The translations under genes and the position numbers were made by a program. Below are positions 33,727-43,134 of a DNA stretch of 64,000 nt, in pieces. Below the pieces are notes generated by a model that saw only the letters and a list, made by a program, of their open reading frames with translations, ran no database searches and was not told the origin of the DNA. The DNA lies in contig NZ_RBII01000001.1 of the NCBI RefSeq assembly GCF_003634015.1, positions 1,631,047 through 1,695,046 of the forward strand, in the 5' to 3' direction. Source of the DNA: Litorimonas taeanensis. Lineage in GTDB: Bacteria; Pseudomonadota; Alphaproteobacteria; Caulobacterales; Maricaulaceae. Numbering within the stretch: position 1 is the first letter of the stretch; each line of letters starts with the position of its first letter.

Positions 33727-35568
33727 CTAGTTGTTGTCATCTTCTTCTTCGTCATGAGACATATAATTAGCTTCACCACTGAGCGTTTCTTTAAGTAGAG
33801 CATGACCGCGACGCGCTTTTGAGACAAGAGCCTCCATATCTCCGCGCATTTCATAAGCCTCCATGGCGAGCTTGAAATCCATTTCCAGAAACTTATCGGA
33901 AAGGTCTCTGGCTTTGTCCTCACTGAACCCCAAATAAGTCAACGCCTTGCGGCCCATCGCCAATCCCCCGCGGACCGTCTCACGTTCCGCAAAGTCGACA
34001 TCCTCTGCCAATAAGTCGAATAGATGTCCCCGGTTACGCGCACGCGCAACAATTTTAGCCTTAGGGAAATGCTCACGTATCTCATGAACGGTTTGAGTAA
34101 CTTTATCGCGGTCATCCATCGCCACTATAATTACATCGGCTTTGGCTGCCCCAGCTTTATGCAATAAATCAACGTCTGAAGCGTCGCCGTAATACACACG
34201 ATGACCAAATTGCTTTAAAAAATCTATGTGGTCGCCATCATTATCAATAATGGTCGTGGCTATATTTTGTGTATGTAAAAGACGCCCAGCCAATTGCCCA
34301 ACACGGCCAAACCCCAAGACAAGAACGCGGCTCCCCTCATCTATCGGCGGCTCGCCCGTTAATGATTGAGTGGCAAATAAGGGCGAGATAAATTTATCAA
34401 AGATCAATATCAGAATAGGCGTTAACCCCATCGAAAGTGCAATGACCGCCGTTAAAAGTGTTGAGGTTTCCGCAGATATTGCGCCCTCTGTCAAAGCGAA
34501 CTGAAACAGTACAAATCCAAATTCACCTGCTTGGCACAAAAGCGTGGCGAATAAGATACGGCTAGACAATACGAGCTTAAACACCGCACCAATTACGTAG
34601 AGCACAAGGAACTTCACGCCTATCAGTCCCGCTACCAGACCAAAGATAAGAGCAGGTTTTTCGGCCAAAGTCGCAAAATCAAGTGACATACCGACCGAGA
34701 TAAAAAACAAGCCCAGAAGCAATGCTTTAAATGGCTCTATGTCCCGCTCTAATTGGTGCCGATACTCAGAATCCGCCAAAACCACTCCGGCTATGAACGC
34801 CCCTAATGCGGCTGAAAGGCCCAGCCAATTCATCAATAATGCCGCTCCAATAACAAGCAGAAGCGCCATGGCCGTAAAGGTTTCCCTCACTTTACTTCGC
34901 GCAATAATTTTAAAAATAGGCCGTAAGAGTATGCGGCCTGCTATGATCATTCCGGCAAATACACCAAAAATACTAAGAGCCCACCACAGCCCTTCGGGGC
35001 CGTGAACGTCTTCAGCGTGAGCGCTATCTATAACGGCGCCATAACCTGTCATTGTCGCTAGGAACGGCAGCGCCGCAATCATGGCAATCACTATAACGTC
35101 TTGGAATAAAAGAACTGAAAAACCAGACTGCCCAGCAACCTCGTTCATCATACCCCTGTCTTGCATGATTTGCAGGGCGATGGCTGTGGACGACAGCGCC
35201 AAAGCCATGCCGATTGTAATGGCTTCGCCCAAAGGGTGATTAAATCCATAATGTGCGACTAAAGCAATTATCAGAGAGCTTGCCCCGACTTGTAAGCCCC
35301 CTAGACCCAAAAGGCGGGATCGCATGTTCCAAAGTTCTTTCGGCTTTAATTCCAATCCAATAAGAAACAGCATCATAACAACGCCGAACTCTGAAAAGTG
35401 CAAAATCGTTATGGGGTCTGAAATCGCGCCAAGCACATAAGGCCCAATGATAACGCCTGCAATTAAATAGCCGATAACAGAACCAAGCCCTGACAGCTTT
35501 GAGAGTGGCACCAGCACGCAAGCCGCAGCTAGGAATATAAATACAGAAAATAAAAGACTACCTTCCAT
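33727..35568 (-). CDS. Kef-type K+/H+ antiporter (CPA2) with RCK/TrkA-N domain
   Basis: 613 residues: about 12-13 TM segments (residues 5-385) of the CPA2 exchanger fold, followed by a cytosolic Rossmann domain beginning VLVLGFGRVGQLAGRLL (about 405-530) that would bind a nucleotide or glutathione, and an acidic C-terminus. This is the architecture of KefB/KefC. No KefF/KefG partner is adjacent. Its start lies 1 nt after the stop of the ATP12 gene. Confidence 0.88.
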   Translation of the reverse strand: MEGSLLFSVFIFLAAACVLVPLSKLSGLGSVIGYLIAGVIIGPYVLGAISDPITILHFSEFGVVMMLFLIGLELKPKELWNMRSRLLGLGGLQVGASSLIIALVAHYGFNHPLGEAITIGMALALSSTAIALQIMQDRGMMNEVAGQSGFSVLLFQDVIVIAMIAALPFLATMTGYGAVIDSAHAEDVHGPEGLWWALSIFGVFAGMIIAGRILLRPIFKIIARSKVRETFTAMALLLVIGAALLMNWLGLSAALGAFIAGVVLADSEYRHQLERDIEPFKALLLGLFFISVGMSLDFATLAEKPALIFGLVAGLIGVKFLVLYVIGAVFKLVLSSRILFATLLCQAGEFGFVLFQFALTEGAISAETSTLLTAVIALSMGLTPILILIFDKFISPLFATQSLTGEPPIDEGSRVLVLGFGRVGQLAGRLLHTQNIATTIIDNDGDHIDFLKQFGHRVYYGDASDVDLLHKAGAAKADVIIVAMDDRDKVTQTVHEIREHFPKAKIVARARNRGHLFDLLAEDVDFAERETVRGGLAMGRKALTYLGFSEDKARDLSDKFLEMDFKLAMEAYEMRGDMEALVSKARRGHALLKETLSGEANYMSHDEEEDDNN

Positions 35569-35569
35569 A

Positions 35570-36271
35570 TTATATCATCCCCAAAACTTGACCAAGGCGA
35601 GTTGTTTCCAATTTTAAAGCCTCAGAAATTTCCGCGGCTTCTTCATCTTCGCCCCAAAGCTCGATTTGATAAAGTGCGTCTAGTCGCGACACATCGAAAG
35701 CCGCGCCAGCCTCTATAGCCTCCTCCATCACAGCCATAGCCAATATGACAGAACCGAAGACCGCAATGAAATGCACAAAAAGCGTCAGGCGAATATCATC
35801 GAGATTAGCGGCATAGTCTTCCACCGCCCTTAGGCTTGGCTCAGCTTGTTCTATGGCAGAAAGCGATTGCGTCGTCTTAAGCGAAACACCCCTCTCTTTT
35901 GCCCAGCTAACCCATTCATCCCATTGCGCGTTCTGACGTTCGATTAAGATGCGGGGCTGTGGGGCACGATAGCAAAGCAGATCCGTCTTGGCATAACGAC
36001 GGGCTTCTTCAATCAAAGCGGGGCGATTATCTGGTGTTTGTTCAATCGCCACATTTGTCAGGCGCGTTATAGGCATAGTTGGCGGCAAAATGTGTTCGCC
36101 TTGCGCTTCCCATTCTTGCGCGACAGCTTCCGCCAGTGCCTTACTCGGCAGTAATAGCGTTTTCTTACCAGGGGTTTTGAGCGTGTAGACGTCAAGCTTC
36201 ACGACAAAATCATGACCCAATGGCGCCGTCGATACCGCCTTATAAAATCGTTTATTGTTCTTCTTGGCCAT
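35570..36271 (-). CDS. ATP12 family chaperone for F1-ATPase assembly
   Basis: 233 residues resembling mitochondrial ATP12, which chaperones the F1 alpha subunit; the family is found in alphaproteobacteria. Recognisable segments are VKLDVYTLKTPGKKTLLLPS, WEAQGEHILPPTMPITRL and TDLLCYRAPQP. ATG at 36271 overlaps the rluC stop (TAATG); the frame extends 6 codons further. Its position after rluC is common in alphaproteobacteria. Confidence 0.88.
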   Translation of the reverse strand: MAKKNNKRFYKAVSTAPLGHDFVVKLDVYTLKTPGKKTLLLPSKALAEAVAQEWEAQGEHILPPTMPITRLTNVAIEQTPDNRPALIEEARRYAKTDLLCYRAPQPRILIERQNAQWDEWVSWAKERGVSLKTTQSLSAIEQAEPSLRAVEDYAANLDDIRLTLFVHFIAVFGSVILAMAVMEEAIEAGAAFDVSRLDALYQIELWGEDEEAAEISEALKLETTRLGQVLGMI

Positions 36272-37260
36272 TATTGAAGCGAGTCCCAATCGACATCATC
36301 TTGTGACATATTGAAAGCCAACATGTTAAAGGCGTTGTCCATATGTTTAGGCAAGGGCGCTACAAGCGTTAGGTCTGGCTTTCCCTCTCTCGGAATAGTT
36401 AAACTGCGCGCGTGCAAATGTAGAATATTTTCAAGTCCGCCTGGCATAGGGCGGTCTGTCATATATTTTGGGTCGCCTGCAATCGGCGCGCCAAGCAATT
36501 GCATATGCAATCTAAGCTGATGCGTACGGCCCGTTAAAGGCATCATAATAACCCAAGCCGCTTTTTGACCTGCATTCGCCTGTACGTGATAAAGTGTTTT
36601 CGCATGTTTTGCATTTGGCGCGCCGTGTCGGACAGGTTCCATGACCTCTTTCCCCTCGTGAATATTGCCAAAACGATTATCTAAGCGCCCCTTGGCCATA
36701 TAGCCTTTGATTTCGCCCGCGCGCGGATGCGGAACACCATTTGTCACGCCCCAATATATTTTTTGCGCGCGGCGACTTTGAAAGGCGCGGCCCGCCCATT
36801 TCGCGCTCGCCGCTGATTTTGCAATTAAGAGAACCCCAGATGTATCACGGTCAAGGCGATGCACGAGACGACAGCCTTCGCCTAATGCAGGCAACATACC
36901 GTCTATGTGGCGTGTCGTTTTAGACCCGCCCTGCACAGCAAGACCCGCAGGTTTATTCAGCGCAATTAAATCTGAGTCTTCATAAATGACGAGCCCCCGC
37001 ATAAAGGATTTGTCTCTATCGTTAACGGGGCTAACCTCTTTAATCTCGCTCGGGTCAGGAAGCGGGGGTATGCGTACAGACTGTCCAGCTTCAAGACGGA
37101 AATTCCCTTTGGCCCGTTTACCATCCACACGAAGTTGACCTGTGCGTAGCAGCTTTTCCACACGCCCATGCGCAATATGAGGAAAAAGCCGTTTGAACCA
37201 CCGGTCAAGCCGAGAACCATCATCGGTTTCAGGTACGACTAAAATTTGAACACCGCTCAT
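36271..37260 (-). CDS. rluC: RluA-family 23S rRNA pseudouridine synthase (RluC-like)
   Basis: 329 residues with an N-terminal S4 RNA-binding domain (about 14-75: GSRLDRWFKRLFPHI) and a RluA catalytic domain with HRLDRDTSG, the catalytic Asp being Asp137. RluC modifies U955, U2504 and U2580 in E. coli; which uridines are modified here is not determined. Last two bases overlap the ATP12 start. Confidence 0.88.
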   Translation of the reverse strand: MSGVQILVVPETDDGSRLDRWFKRLFPHIAHGRVEKLLRTGQLRVDGKRAKGNFRLEAGQSVRIPPLPDPSEIKEVSPVNDRDKSFMRGLVIYEDSDLIALNKPAGLAVQGGSKTTRHIDGMLPALGEGCRLVHRLDRDTSGVLLIAKSAASAKWAGRAFQSRRAQKIYWGVTNGVPHPRAGEIKGYMAKGRLDNRFGNIHEGKEVMEPVRHGAPNAKHAKTLYHVQANAGQKAAWVIMMPLTGRTHQLRLHMQLLGAPIAGDPKYMTDRPMPGGLENILHLHARSLTIPREGKPDLTLVAPLPKHMDNAFNMLAFNMSQDDVDWDSLQ

Positions 37261-37273
37261 TATATATTACCAA

Positions 37274-37660
37274 TCAGGAAGAAAATATCAGTCGTGAAAG
37301 CCACAGGCCTAAAGCCAATGCCGCCAGCGAGACAAAGAGAGAGGCACTAACATACGCAAACAAAGGGCCATAGGCTTTTTTCTCAAGCATTGAAAAACTT
37401 TCCAATGAAAACGCGCTGAACGTCGTGAAACCGCCTAAAACACCTACACCAAAGAATAACCGTAGGGATTGACCATTACCCGCCCCTTTAAACGCCAACC
37501 AGCCAACGAGTAACCCCATTAAAGCGCTGCCAATAATGTTCGCGCTTAAGGTACCCACTGGAAACCCAGGGCCAAAGAGCCGCAAAGAAAGACCAGATAA
37601 AATGTGCCGCCCGCTTGCGCCTATAGCGCCGCCTAATGCCACTAATAATAGGTTATACAT
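37274..37660 (-). CDS. crcB: Fluoride ion channel CrcB/Fluc
   Basis: 128-residue, four-TM protein that exports fluoride as a dual-topology dimer. The pore Asn lies in GTLSANIIGSALMG and the Phe-box in GVLGGFTTFSAFSLES. Length and hydrophobicity are standard. It lies 13 nt before rluC (leftward). No fluoride riboswitch was recognised in the 65 bases upstream. Confidence 0.93.
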   Translation of the reverse strand: MYNLLLVALGGAIGASGRHILSGLSLRLFGPGFPVGTLSANIIGSALMGLLVGWLAFKGAGNGQSLRLFFGVGVLGGFTTFSAFSLESFSMLEKKAYGPLFAYVSASLFVSLAALALGLWLSRLIFSS

Positions 37661-37725
37661 GCGTATCTCTTAAGCGAGGTCAGCTCTGAGTGCCATTAAA
37701 AACAGGCTTGAGATTCTATATCGGT

Positions 37726-39039
37726 TTAACGAGGGTCTGATTTTTTCAACATTCGTAAATTTTCCCAGTGCGTCAGGCGCTCTGAAATATCCTTCTCTGC
37801 ACCGTCCCCTTTAGGTTGATAGAATGTCTGGCGAGACATGCCTTCAGGGAAATAATCTTGTCCAGAAAAACCTTCAACAGTGTCTGGGTCATATTGATAG
37901 CCTGCCCCATACCCTAGATCTTTCATAAGTTTTGTCGGGGCATTCATGATATGGGCGGGCGGCGCTAATGACCCCGTTTCATTCGCAGATCGTTGCGCCG
38001 CCTTAAAGGCAACATAAACAGCATTTGATTTTGGCGCAGAGGCTAAATGCACAACGGTTTGCGCCAAAGCTAGCTCCCCTTCGGGCGTGCCCAATAATTG
38101 ATAAGCTGAAAGCGAAGCCATTGCAGCGGGTAACGCCGTTGGGTCTGCTAAACCTATATCCTCGCTCGCCATTCGCACCAAACGGCGCGCCAGATATATT
38201 GGGTCTTCGCCGCCACCAAGCATACGGGCCAACCAGTATAGAGCCGCATCAGGATCAGAACCACGAATGGATTTATGCAAGGCCGAAATGAGATTATAAT
38301 GATGTTCTCCGCCTTTATCATAATGGGCGCGGCGCTTTTGCAATATTTGGGCAACGCCATCGGCGTCGTAGTGAGAACCCTCTGCATAATTAAATAAAAT
38401 TTCGGCAAGACTCAAAGAATACCGCCCATCGCCATCCGCCATATCAATTATGGCTTGGCGCCCCTCTTCGGTGACAGGCAATCGTTTCTTTAAATGTAAT
38501 TCTGCGCGCTTTAGCAAGCCTGACAAGGCGGCATCATCCAACCGCTTCAAAACATAAACCTGCGCTCTTGAGAGCAAAGCGCTATTAAGTTCAAAGCTTG
38601 GATTTTCTGTCGTAGCACCAATAAGCGTTATTGTCCCATTTTCCACATAAGGCAGAAAGCCATCTTGTTGGGATTTATTAAAACGATGAATTTCATCGAC
38701 AAATAAGAGGGTGCCTCGCCCCGTACTGCGCCTGGCTGTTGCTGTTTCAAAAACTTTGCGTAAATCGGCGACACCTGAAAAAACGGCGGAAAGCTGGACA
38801 AACTCCATATCCGCATGATCCGCGATTATGCGGGCCAATGTCGTCTTACCAACGCCGGGTGGCCCCCACAAAATCAACGAGCTAAGCCTTCCGCTATCAA
38901 GCATACGCCGCAGAGGTGCTCCTTCTGCCAAAAGGTGATCTTGCCCAATCACCTCCCCCAATGTCGTGGGGCGAAGCGCATCAGCCAAAGGGCGTGGTGC
39001 ATTATTTTCAAGGCCAGCGGCGGCAAATAGGTCTGAGAT
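37726..39039 (-). CDS. rarA: Replication-associated recombination protein RarA (MgsA), apparent AUC start
   Basis: AAA+ ATPase acting at stalled replication forks. Walker A GPPGVGKTT, Walker B LLFVDEIHRF, sensor GATTENPSFELNSALLSR and the C-terminal MgsA tetramerisation region are all present. The family N-terminus (M)SDLFAAAGLE...PRPLADALRP is encoded in frame upstream of the first ordinary start codon (TTG at 38988). The codon where Met is expected is ATC at 39039-39037, 7 nt after CGGAGGA. No ATG, GTG or TTG lies between the degP/Q stop and that point. I annotate the AUC start (437 aa); the TTG start would give 420 aa and lose the conserved leader. Confidence 0.85.
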   Translation of the reverse strand: MSDLFAAAGLENNAPRPLADALRPTTLGEVIGQDHLLAEGAPLRRMLDSGRLSSLILWGPPGVGKTTLARIIADHADMEFVQLSAVFSGVADLRKVFETATARRSTGRGTLLFVDEIHRFNKSQQDGFLPYVENGTITLIGATTENPSFELNSALLSRAQVYVLKRLDDAALSGLLKRAELHLKKRLPVTEEGRQAIIDMADGDGRYSLSLAEILFNYAEGSHYDADGVAQILQKRRAHYDKGGEHHYNLISALHKSIRGSDPDAALYWLARMLGGGEDPIYLARRLVRMASEDIGLADPTALPAAMASLSAYQLLGTPEGELALAQTVVHLASAPKSNAVYVAFKAAQRSANETGSLAPPAHIMNAPTKLMKDLGYGAGYQYDPDTVEGFSGQDYFPEGMSRQTFYQPKGDGAEKDISERLTHWENLRMLKKSDPR

Positions 39040-39054
39040 TGTGTAATCCTCCGA

Positions 39055-40506
39055 TCAATCAGTACGCGGTAAATATCGCGTCGGAAGCTTACCAATTCTA
39101 CCATTACGGTCGACGGATAATTCCCATCCTTCATCAACATCTATAGTCGCAAGCAAGCTCTCAACTTGGCGAGTTGAGTCAATGTCAGTGCCATTAAGGG
39201 AAATAAGAAAATCCCCCGGCCTCAGGCGGTTATAGTTCGCGGCGCTTCTGCCTTCGACTTTTAAAACCATAACGCCCTTCAAATAGGGGTCGAACCCTAA
39301 TTCTTCGCCCAAGGCTGGGCTCATATTAACGACGGTTGCTCCGTCAAAAGGATGATAACCTTCTAGCTTTCGTTCATCACGCGCTGGCGATTCCTGTGGG
39401 ATATCTGTTTTAACACCAATCGTGCGCTCTTTGCCTTCGCGGAAATACACAATATCAGCTCTATCGCCCTTACGAAGAGTGGCGAGTTTAAAGCGAAGCC
39501 CACTATCATCATTAACCGCAGTCCCATCGACAGATAAAATCACATCTCCTTTTTCAAGGCCCGCCCTATCCGCTGGTCCGCCCGGTAAGACTTCGTTGAT
39601 GACCGTCCCCTTAGAACGATCCAATCCGAGCGCGGCCGCCATCGTCGCATCAACCGCATTAGTCCGCGCGCCAATCCAAGGCCGCACAATACGTCCCTCT
39701 GTCAGAGCGCTATCGACGGCGCGGCTTACGAGTTCAGAGGGGATAGCAAAGCCAATCCCGTTTGACCCGCCAGAACGCGAGAAAATGGCCGTGTTCACCC
39801 CCACCAACTCGCCGGATAAATCAACAAGCGCACCGCCTGAGTTTCCTGGGTTCACAGCCGCATCAGTCTGAATAAAGGATGATACATCCGTCACATTCGT
39901 ACGCCCCATTGCTGAAACGATACCGCTTGTAACGGTCTGACCAACACCAAACGGATTCCCGATGGCTAACACAATATCACCGATTTCAAGGTCTTCACCT
40001 GCGCTTTGAATCGCGAGGGCAGGTAAACGCTCACCTTTCGTATCAATACGCAAAACGGCCACATCGATTTCTTCGTCCTGCGCTATAATTTCCGCGGGGA
40101 ATTCACGGCGATCATTTAAAACAACGCGCAACTCATCCGCGCCTTTCACCACATGCGCATTCGTAACGATAATTCCATTAGAGCGTACAATCACGCCAGA
40201 ACCTAAAGAGTTTTCTACTCGCTCTTGCGGCGCGCGGCGCATGCCAAACATTTGTTCAAAGAAATCAGACCGTCCGCGAGACCTTACGGTGCGCGACGTA
40301 AAGACATTAACTACAGCAGGCGCCGTTTGCTTAACAACAGGGGCATAAGAGAGCTGCACCTGCGCCTGAGAGGTTGGGACAACGCGGTCTGGTAAATCAA
40401 CAGGAAACTGCGCTTGTGCCGTCGTCGTGGAAAGCAAAGTCGCAGAGAGCGCTGTCCCGCTGCTTATTAATGCCGTAGCTAGAAAAGAGAGAATAGATTT
40501 TTTCAT
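39055..40506 (-). CDS. Periplasmic serine protease DegP/DegQ (HtrA family)
   Basis: 483 residues: signal peptide cleaved near TTAQAQ (about 1-33), trypsin-like protease domain with catalytic His118 (VTNAHVV), Asp148 (EEIDVAVL) and Ser223 (NPGNSGGAL), then two PDZ domains at about 270-360 and 385-475. It degrades or chaperones misfolded envelope proteins. A short Q-linker-like LA loop (SRGRSDFFEQMFGM) precedes the catalytic core. The stop lies 15 nt before the proposed rarA start and in the same frame. Confidence 0.93.
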   Translation of the reverse strand: MKKSILSFLATALISSGTALSATLLSTTTAQAQFPVDLPDRVVPTSQAQVQLSYAPVVKQTAPAVVNVFTSRTVRSRGRSDFFEQMFGMRRAPQERVENSLGSGVIVRSNGIIVTNAHVVKGADELRVVLNDRREFPAEIIAQDEEIDVAVLRIDTKGERLPALAIQSAGEDLEIGDIVLAIGNPFGVGQTVTSGIVSAMGRTNVTDVSSFIQTDAAVNPGNSGGALVDLSGELVGVNTAIFSRSGGSNGIGFAIPSELVSRAVDSALTEGRIVRPWIGARTNAVDATMAAALGLDRSKGTVINEVLPGGPADRAGLEKGDVILSVDGTAVNDDSGLRFKLATLRKGDRADIVYFREGKERTIGVKTDIPQESPARDERKLEGYHPFDGATVVNMSPALGEELGFDPYLKGVMVLKVEGRSAANYNRLRPGDFLISLNGTDIDSTRQVESLLATIDVDEGWELSVDRNGRIGKLPTRYLPRTD

Positions 40507-40831
40507 AATGGTAAAATAGGGCCCGTCATACGAATTACCAAGCCCTAGTCTGAATTATGAGGTAATTTTTAGGTTTACAGCTGTTGATGTATCATCGGTA
40601 AAGACCTGAAACTTTCAGCCCTTTTGCATATATATGAAAGAAACCACCACGCCTTTGTCTGAATCAGCCTCATCCCATCGTCTGGGTAAAACCGCTTGAA
40701 GATGCCTATCAATTAATTATAAGCTCAGACTCATTATTGAAGACAAAGAAAGAAGACTGTTCTCACATTAGCATTGATTGTTTTGCACAGCCTCACTTTT
40801 AAACGACACCTCTTGGAAATTAAGAAACCGT
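40507..40831. other. Intergenic region between degP/Q and the KAS III cassette
   Basis: About 325 bases separating divergent genes. AT-rich, must hold both promoters, but no -35/-10 pair or known operator stands out. There is an imperfect inverted repeat CTTTCAG...ATGAAAG around 40610-40640. No gene seen. Confidence 0.5.
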
Positions 40832-41794
40832 ATGGCCAGAATCTCTCACATCGAAACTTTCTTTCCTGAGACCTGTATCCAGAATAAAGACCTAGAAGGC
40901 ATAGTTGAGGGATTTGATGCTGAAAAAATAAGCAAAAAAATTGGCATTGAAAAAAGATATATTGTATCAAAAGGACAAACAGCTTTAGACTTAGCAGAAG
41001 GCGCCTGTAAAAAGCTTTTAGAAAAAGTCGATTCACAATCAATTGATTGTTTGCTCCTATGCACACAAAGCCCCGAATATTTCCTCCCAACGACGGCGAC
41101 TATTTTACAACATAGACTAGGGTTATCAACGAAATGCCCAGCCCTTGACTTTAACCTCGGTTGCTCTGGCTACATTTATGGGCTTTCTTTGGCCAAAGGC
41201 ATGATTGCATCTGGCCAAGCAAAAAAAGTACTTCTGGTTACGTCAGAAACTTATTCTGTACATTTGGCACAAGACGATGTTTCCAACAGAAGCATCTTTG
41301 GCGATGGCGCAACAGCCACTCTTGTCGAAGACACCCCCACGGACAATTTGGGTCAGTTCTCTATGGGCACAGATGGCTCGGGCGCTGAAAACTTAATTGT
41401 AAGAAACGGCGCAACAAAAAACCCCATTCGGGATGGGTCTGCAGATGATTATTTATATATGAACGGCCCCGAAATATTTAACTTCACAATTCAAGCCGTG
41501 CCTGACTTGGTTGACGAAGTTTTGGAAAAAAACTCTCTGACGACTGAAACCGTGGATTATACAATATTCCATCAAGCTAACGAATATATGCTGAAATATC
41601 TGCGCAAAAAGTGCCGTATTCCTACAGATAAATTTCACATCGGCATGAAAGACTATGGCAATACCGTCTCGTCGACAATCCCCATTGCATTAAAGCAAGC
41701 GCTTGACAGTAAAAAGCTGCAAGACGGCAATCAAGTCTTGCTTATTGGCTTTGGGGTAGGGTATTCGTACGGCGGAACAGTAATCACTGTATAA
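40832..41794 (+). CDS. Beta-ketoacyl-ACP synthase III-like enzyme A
   Basis: 320-residue KAS III (FabH) fold. The catalytic triad is complete: Cys111 (FNLGCSGYIYG), His247 (FHQANEYM) and Asn277 (DYGNTVSSTIPIA). Such enzymes condense an acyl-CoA with malonyl-ACP to start a chain. ATG at 40832 matches the family start; the frame opens 18 codons earlier. It heads the rightward cassette with a dedicated ACP, a second KAS III, a ketoreductase and an acyltransferase, so a special short acyl group is more likely than bulk fatty acid synthesis. Codon use looks more A-rich than in neighbouring housekeeping genes. Confidence 0.9.
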   Translation: MARISHIETFFPETCIQNKDLEGIVEGFDAEKISKKIGIEKRYIVSKGQTALDLAEGACKKLLEKVDSQSIDCLLLCTQSPEYFLPTTATILQHRLGLSTKCPALDFNLGCSGYIYGLSLAKGMIASGQAKKVLLVTSETYSVHLAQDDVSNRSIFGDGATATLVEDTPTDNLGQFSMGTDGSGAENLIVRNGATKNPIRDGSADDYLYMNGPEIFNFTIQAVPDLVDEVLEKNSLTTETVDYTIFHQANEYMLKYLRKKCRIPTDKFHIGMKDYGNTVSSTIPIALKQALDSKKLQDGNQVLLIGFGVGYSYGGTVITV

Positions 41795-41821
41795 ACTACA
41801 TAATGACTTATAGGGCGCATA

Positions 41822-42052
41822 ATGGAACTAGATAAATTTTTAGAAGAGCTAACAGAAGTATTAGAGCTCGACGACACTTTGACGGTAGAATCTCCATTGG
41901 ACGAAGAAAATGGTTATGATTCTCTTGGCGTATTAAGTGTGATTGCCCTTGTTGATGAAAACTTCGGAATCTCTCTTTCTGGCGAAGTCTTAAGCGAGTT
42001 GAAATCAGTTAAGGAACTTATTTCCTTAATTGGGGAAGACAAAATAACTTAA
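41822..42052 (+). CDS. Acyl carrier protein (dedicated)
   Basis: 76-residue acidic four-helix protein with the phosphopantetheine attachment Ser34 in GYDSLGVLSVIALVDE. The motif has DSLG as in ACPs; the preceding residues (EENGYDSL) are typical of specialised ACPs rather than of the housekeeping AcpP. Placed between two KAS III genes, it is the likely carrier for the chain made by the cassette. Confidence 0.92.
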   Translation: MELDKFLEELTEVLELDDTLTVESPLDEENGYDSLGVLSVIALVDENFGISLSGEVLSELKSVKELISLIGEDKIT

Positions 42053-42070
42053 GCATTGCGATAATCATAC

Positions 42071-43129
42071 ATGGCCTTTTTGAAATACAGTAAAGCCTCC
42101 ATTACTGGAATGGTGAGCTGTTACCCACCTAACATTATTGATAATTTGACAGTCTCACCCCTCCTTACGGAAAAAGAGGCTGCGAAGGTCGTGAAAGCTA
42201 CTGGCATCAAGGAACGCCGATTTGTCTCAGAGGGCGTTTGTGCGTCCGATCTTTGCGCGCAAGCGGCTGAACACCTTCTGGATGACATGGGAATTGATAG
42301 AGACAGTATTGATGTCTTAATTTTCCTCTCCCAAACTCCAGATTATTTGGGCGTTCCTGCAACATCTTGCGCGCTACAAGCACGGCTTGGACTTTCCACT
42401 GAAACCGCCGCATTTGACATGGTGCTTGGCTGTTCAGGTTTCATATATGCCTTATCGACTGCCTACGCCTATGTAGAAGCAGGCGCTAAAAGAGTTTTAT
42501 TGCTCGTAGGGGAAACTATGAGTGACTTTACCTCACTTGAGGACAGGACCACGGCCTTGTTGTTTGGCGATGGTGGGGCTGCTATCATGGTTGAAGGCAA
42601 AGACACAGCATCGACAAGTTACTTCTCTTTACGGACCGACGGCAAAGGGACCGACGCTATTAAAATCCCTAGTGGTGGATATAGATCCCCCTCAAATGCA
42701 GAGAACGTACAATTACAAACCTTTGAAGACGGAAGCCGAAGAACTGGCCTTCATGTTACGATGGATGGGATGAAAGTGTTTGACTTCACAATGAAAGAAG
42801 TCGTTCAAAACATACAATCGGTATTATCCTTTGCCGAAGTAGATATCGACGATGTAGATACGTTTTTCATGCATCAAGCGAATAAGTTCATGCTGAATAT
42901 GTTTGCCAAAAAATTGAAAATTGCCAAAGAGAAAATGCCTATCTCCATTCATAAATTTGGTAATACAAGCACAGTCTCTATTCCTCTAACAATTACAGAT
43001 CATATACAAGAAGGCGGACACAAACCGCTAAATAGCATTCTCTGCGGATACGGCTCCGGTCTATCTTGGGGAACCGCCTATCTTGATATGAGCTCTTGTA
43101 CTTTATACAAACAAATCGAGTATAAGTAA
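42071..43129 (+). CDS. Beta-ketoacyl-ACP synthase III-like enzyme B
   Basis: 352-residue KAS III with complete triad: Cys121 (MVLGCSGFIYA), His268 (FMHQANKFM) and Asn298 (KFGNTSTVSIP). It is paralogous to enzyme A but divergent, and carries a C-terminal tail of about 15 residues (SSCTLYKQIEYK). Two KAS III enzymes with one ACP suggest either two different primers, two elongation rounds, or a heterodimer. Starts 18 nt after the ACP gene. Confidence 0.9.
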   Translation: MAFLKYSKASITGMVSCYPPNIIDNLTVSPLLTEKEAAKVVKATGIKERRFVSEGVCASDLCAQAAEHLLDDMGIDRDSIDVLIFLSQTPDYLGVPATSCALQARLGLSTETAAFDMVLGCSGFIYALSTAYAYVEAGAKRVLLLVGETMSDFTSLEDRTTALLFGDGGAAIMVEGKDTASTSYFSLRTDGKGTDAIKIPSGGYRSPSNAENVQLQTFEDGSRRTGLHVTMDGMKVFDFTMKEVVQNIQSVLSFAEVDIDDVDTFFMHQANKFMLNMFAKKLKIAKEKMPISIHKFGNTSTVSIPLTITDHIQEGGHKPLNSILCGYGSGLSWGTAYLDMSSCTLYKQIEYK

Positions 43130-43134
43130 TATCA

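Noticed and set aside
37661..37725. Fluoride riboswitch upstream of crcB
   Set aside because: The 65-base spacer shows no crcB-motif pseudoknot pattern.
40605..40640. AACTTTCAG and ATGAAAG near degP/Q as an island motif
   Set aside because: No ATAC at the right spacing and the adjacent genes are unrelated to the island.
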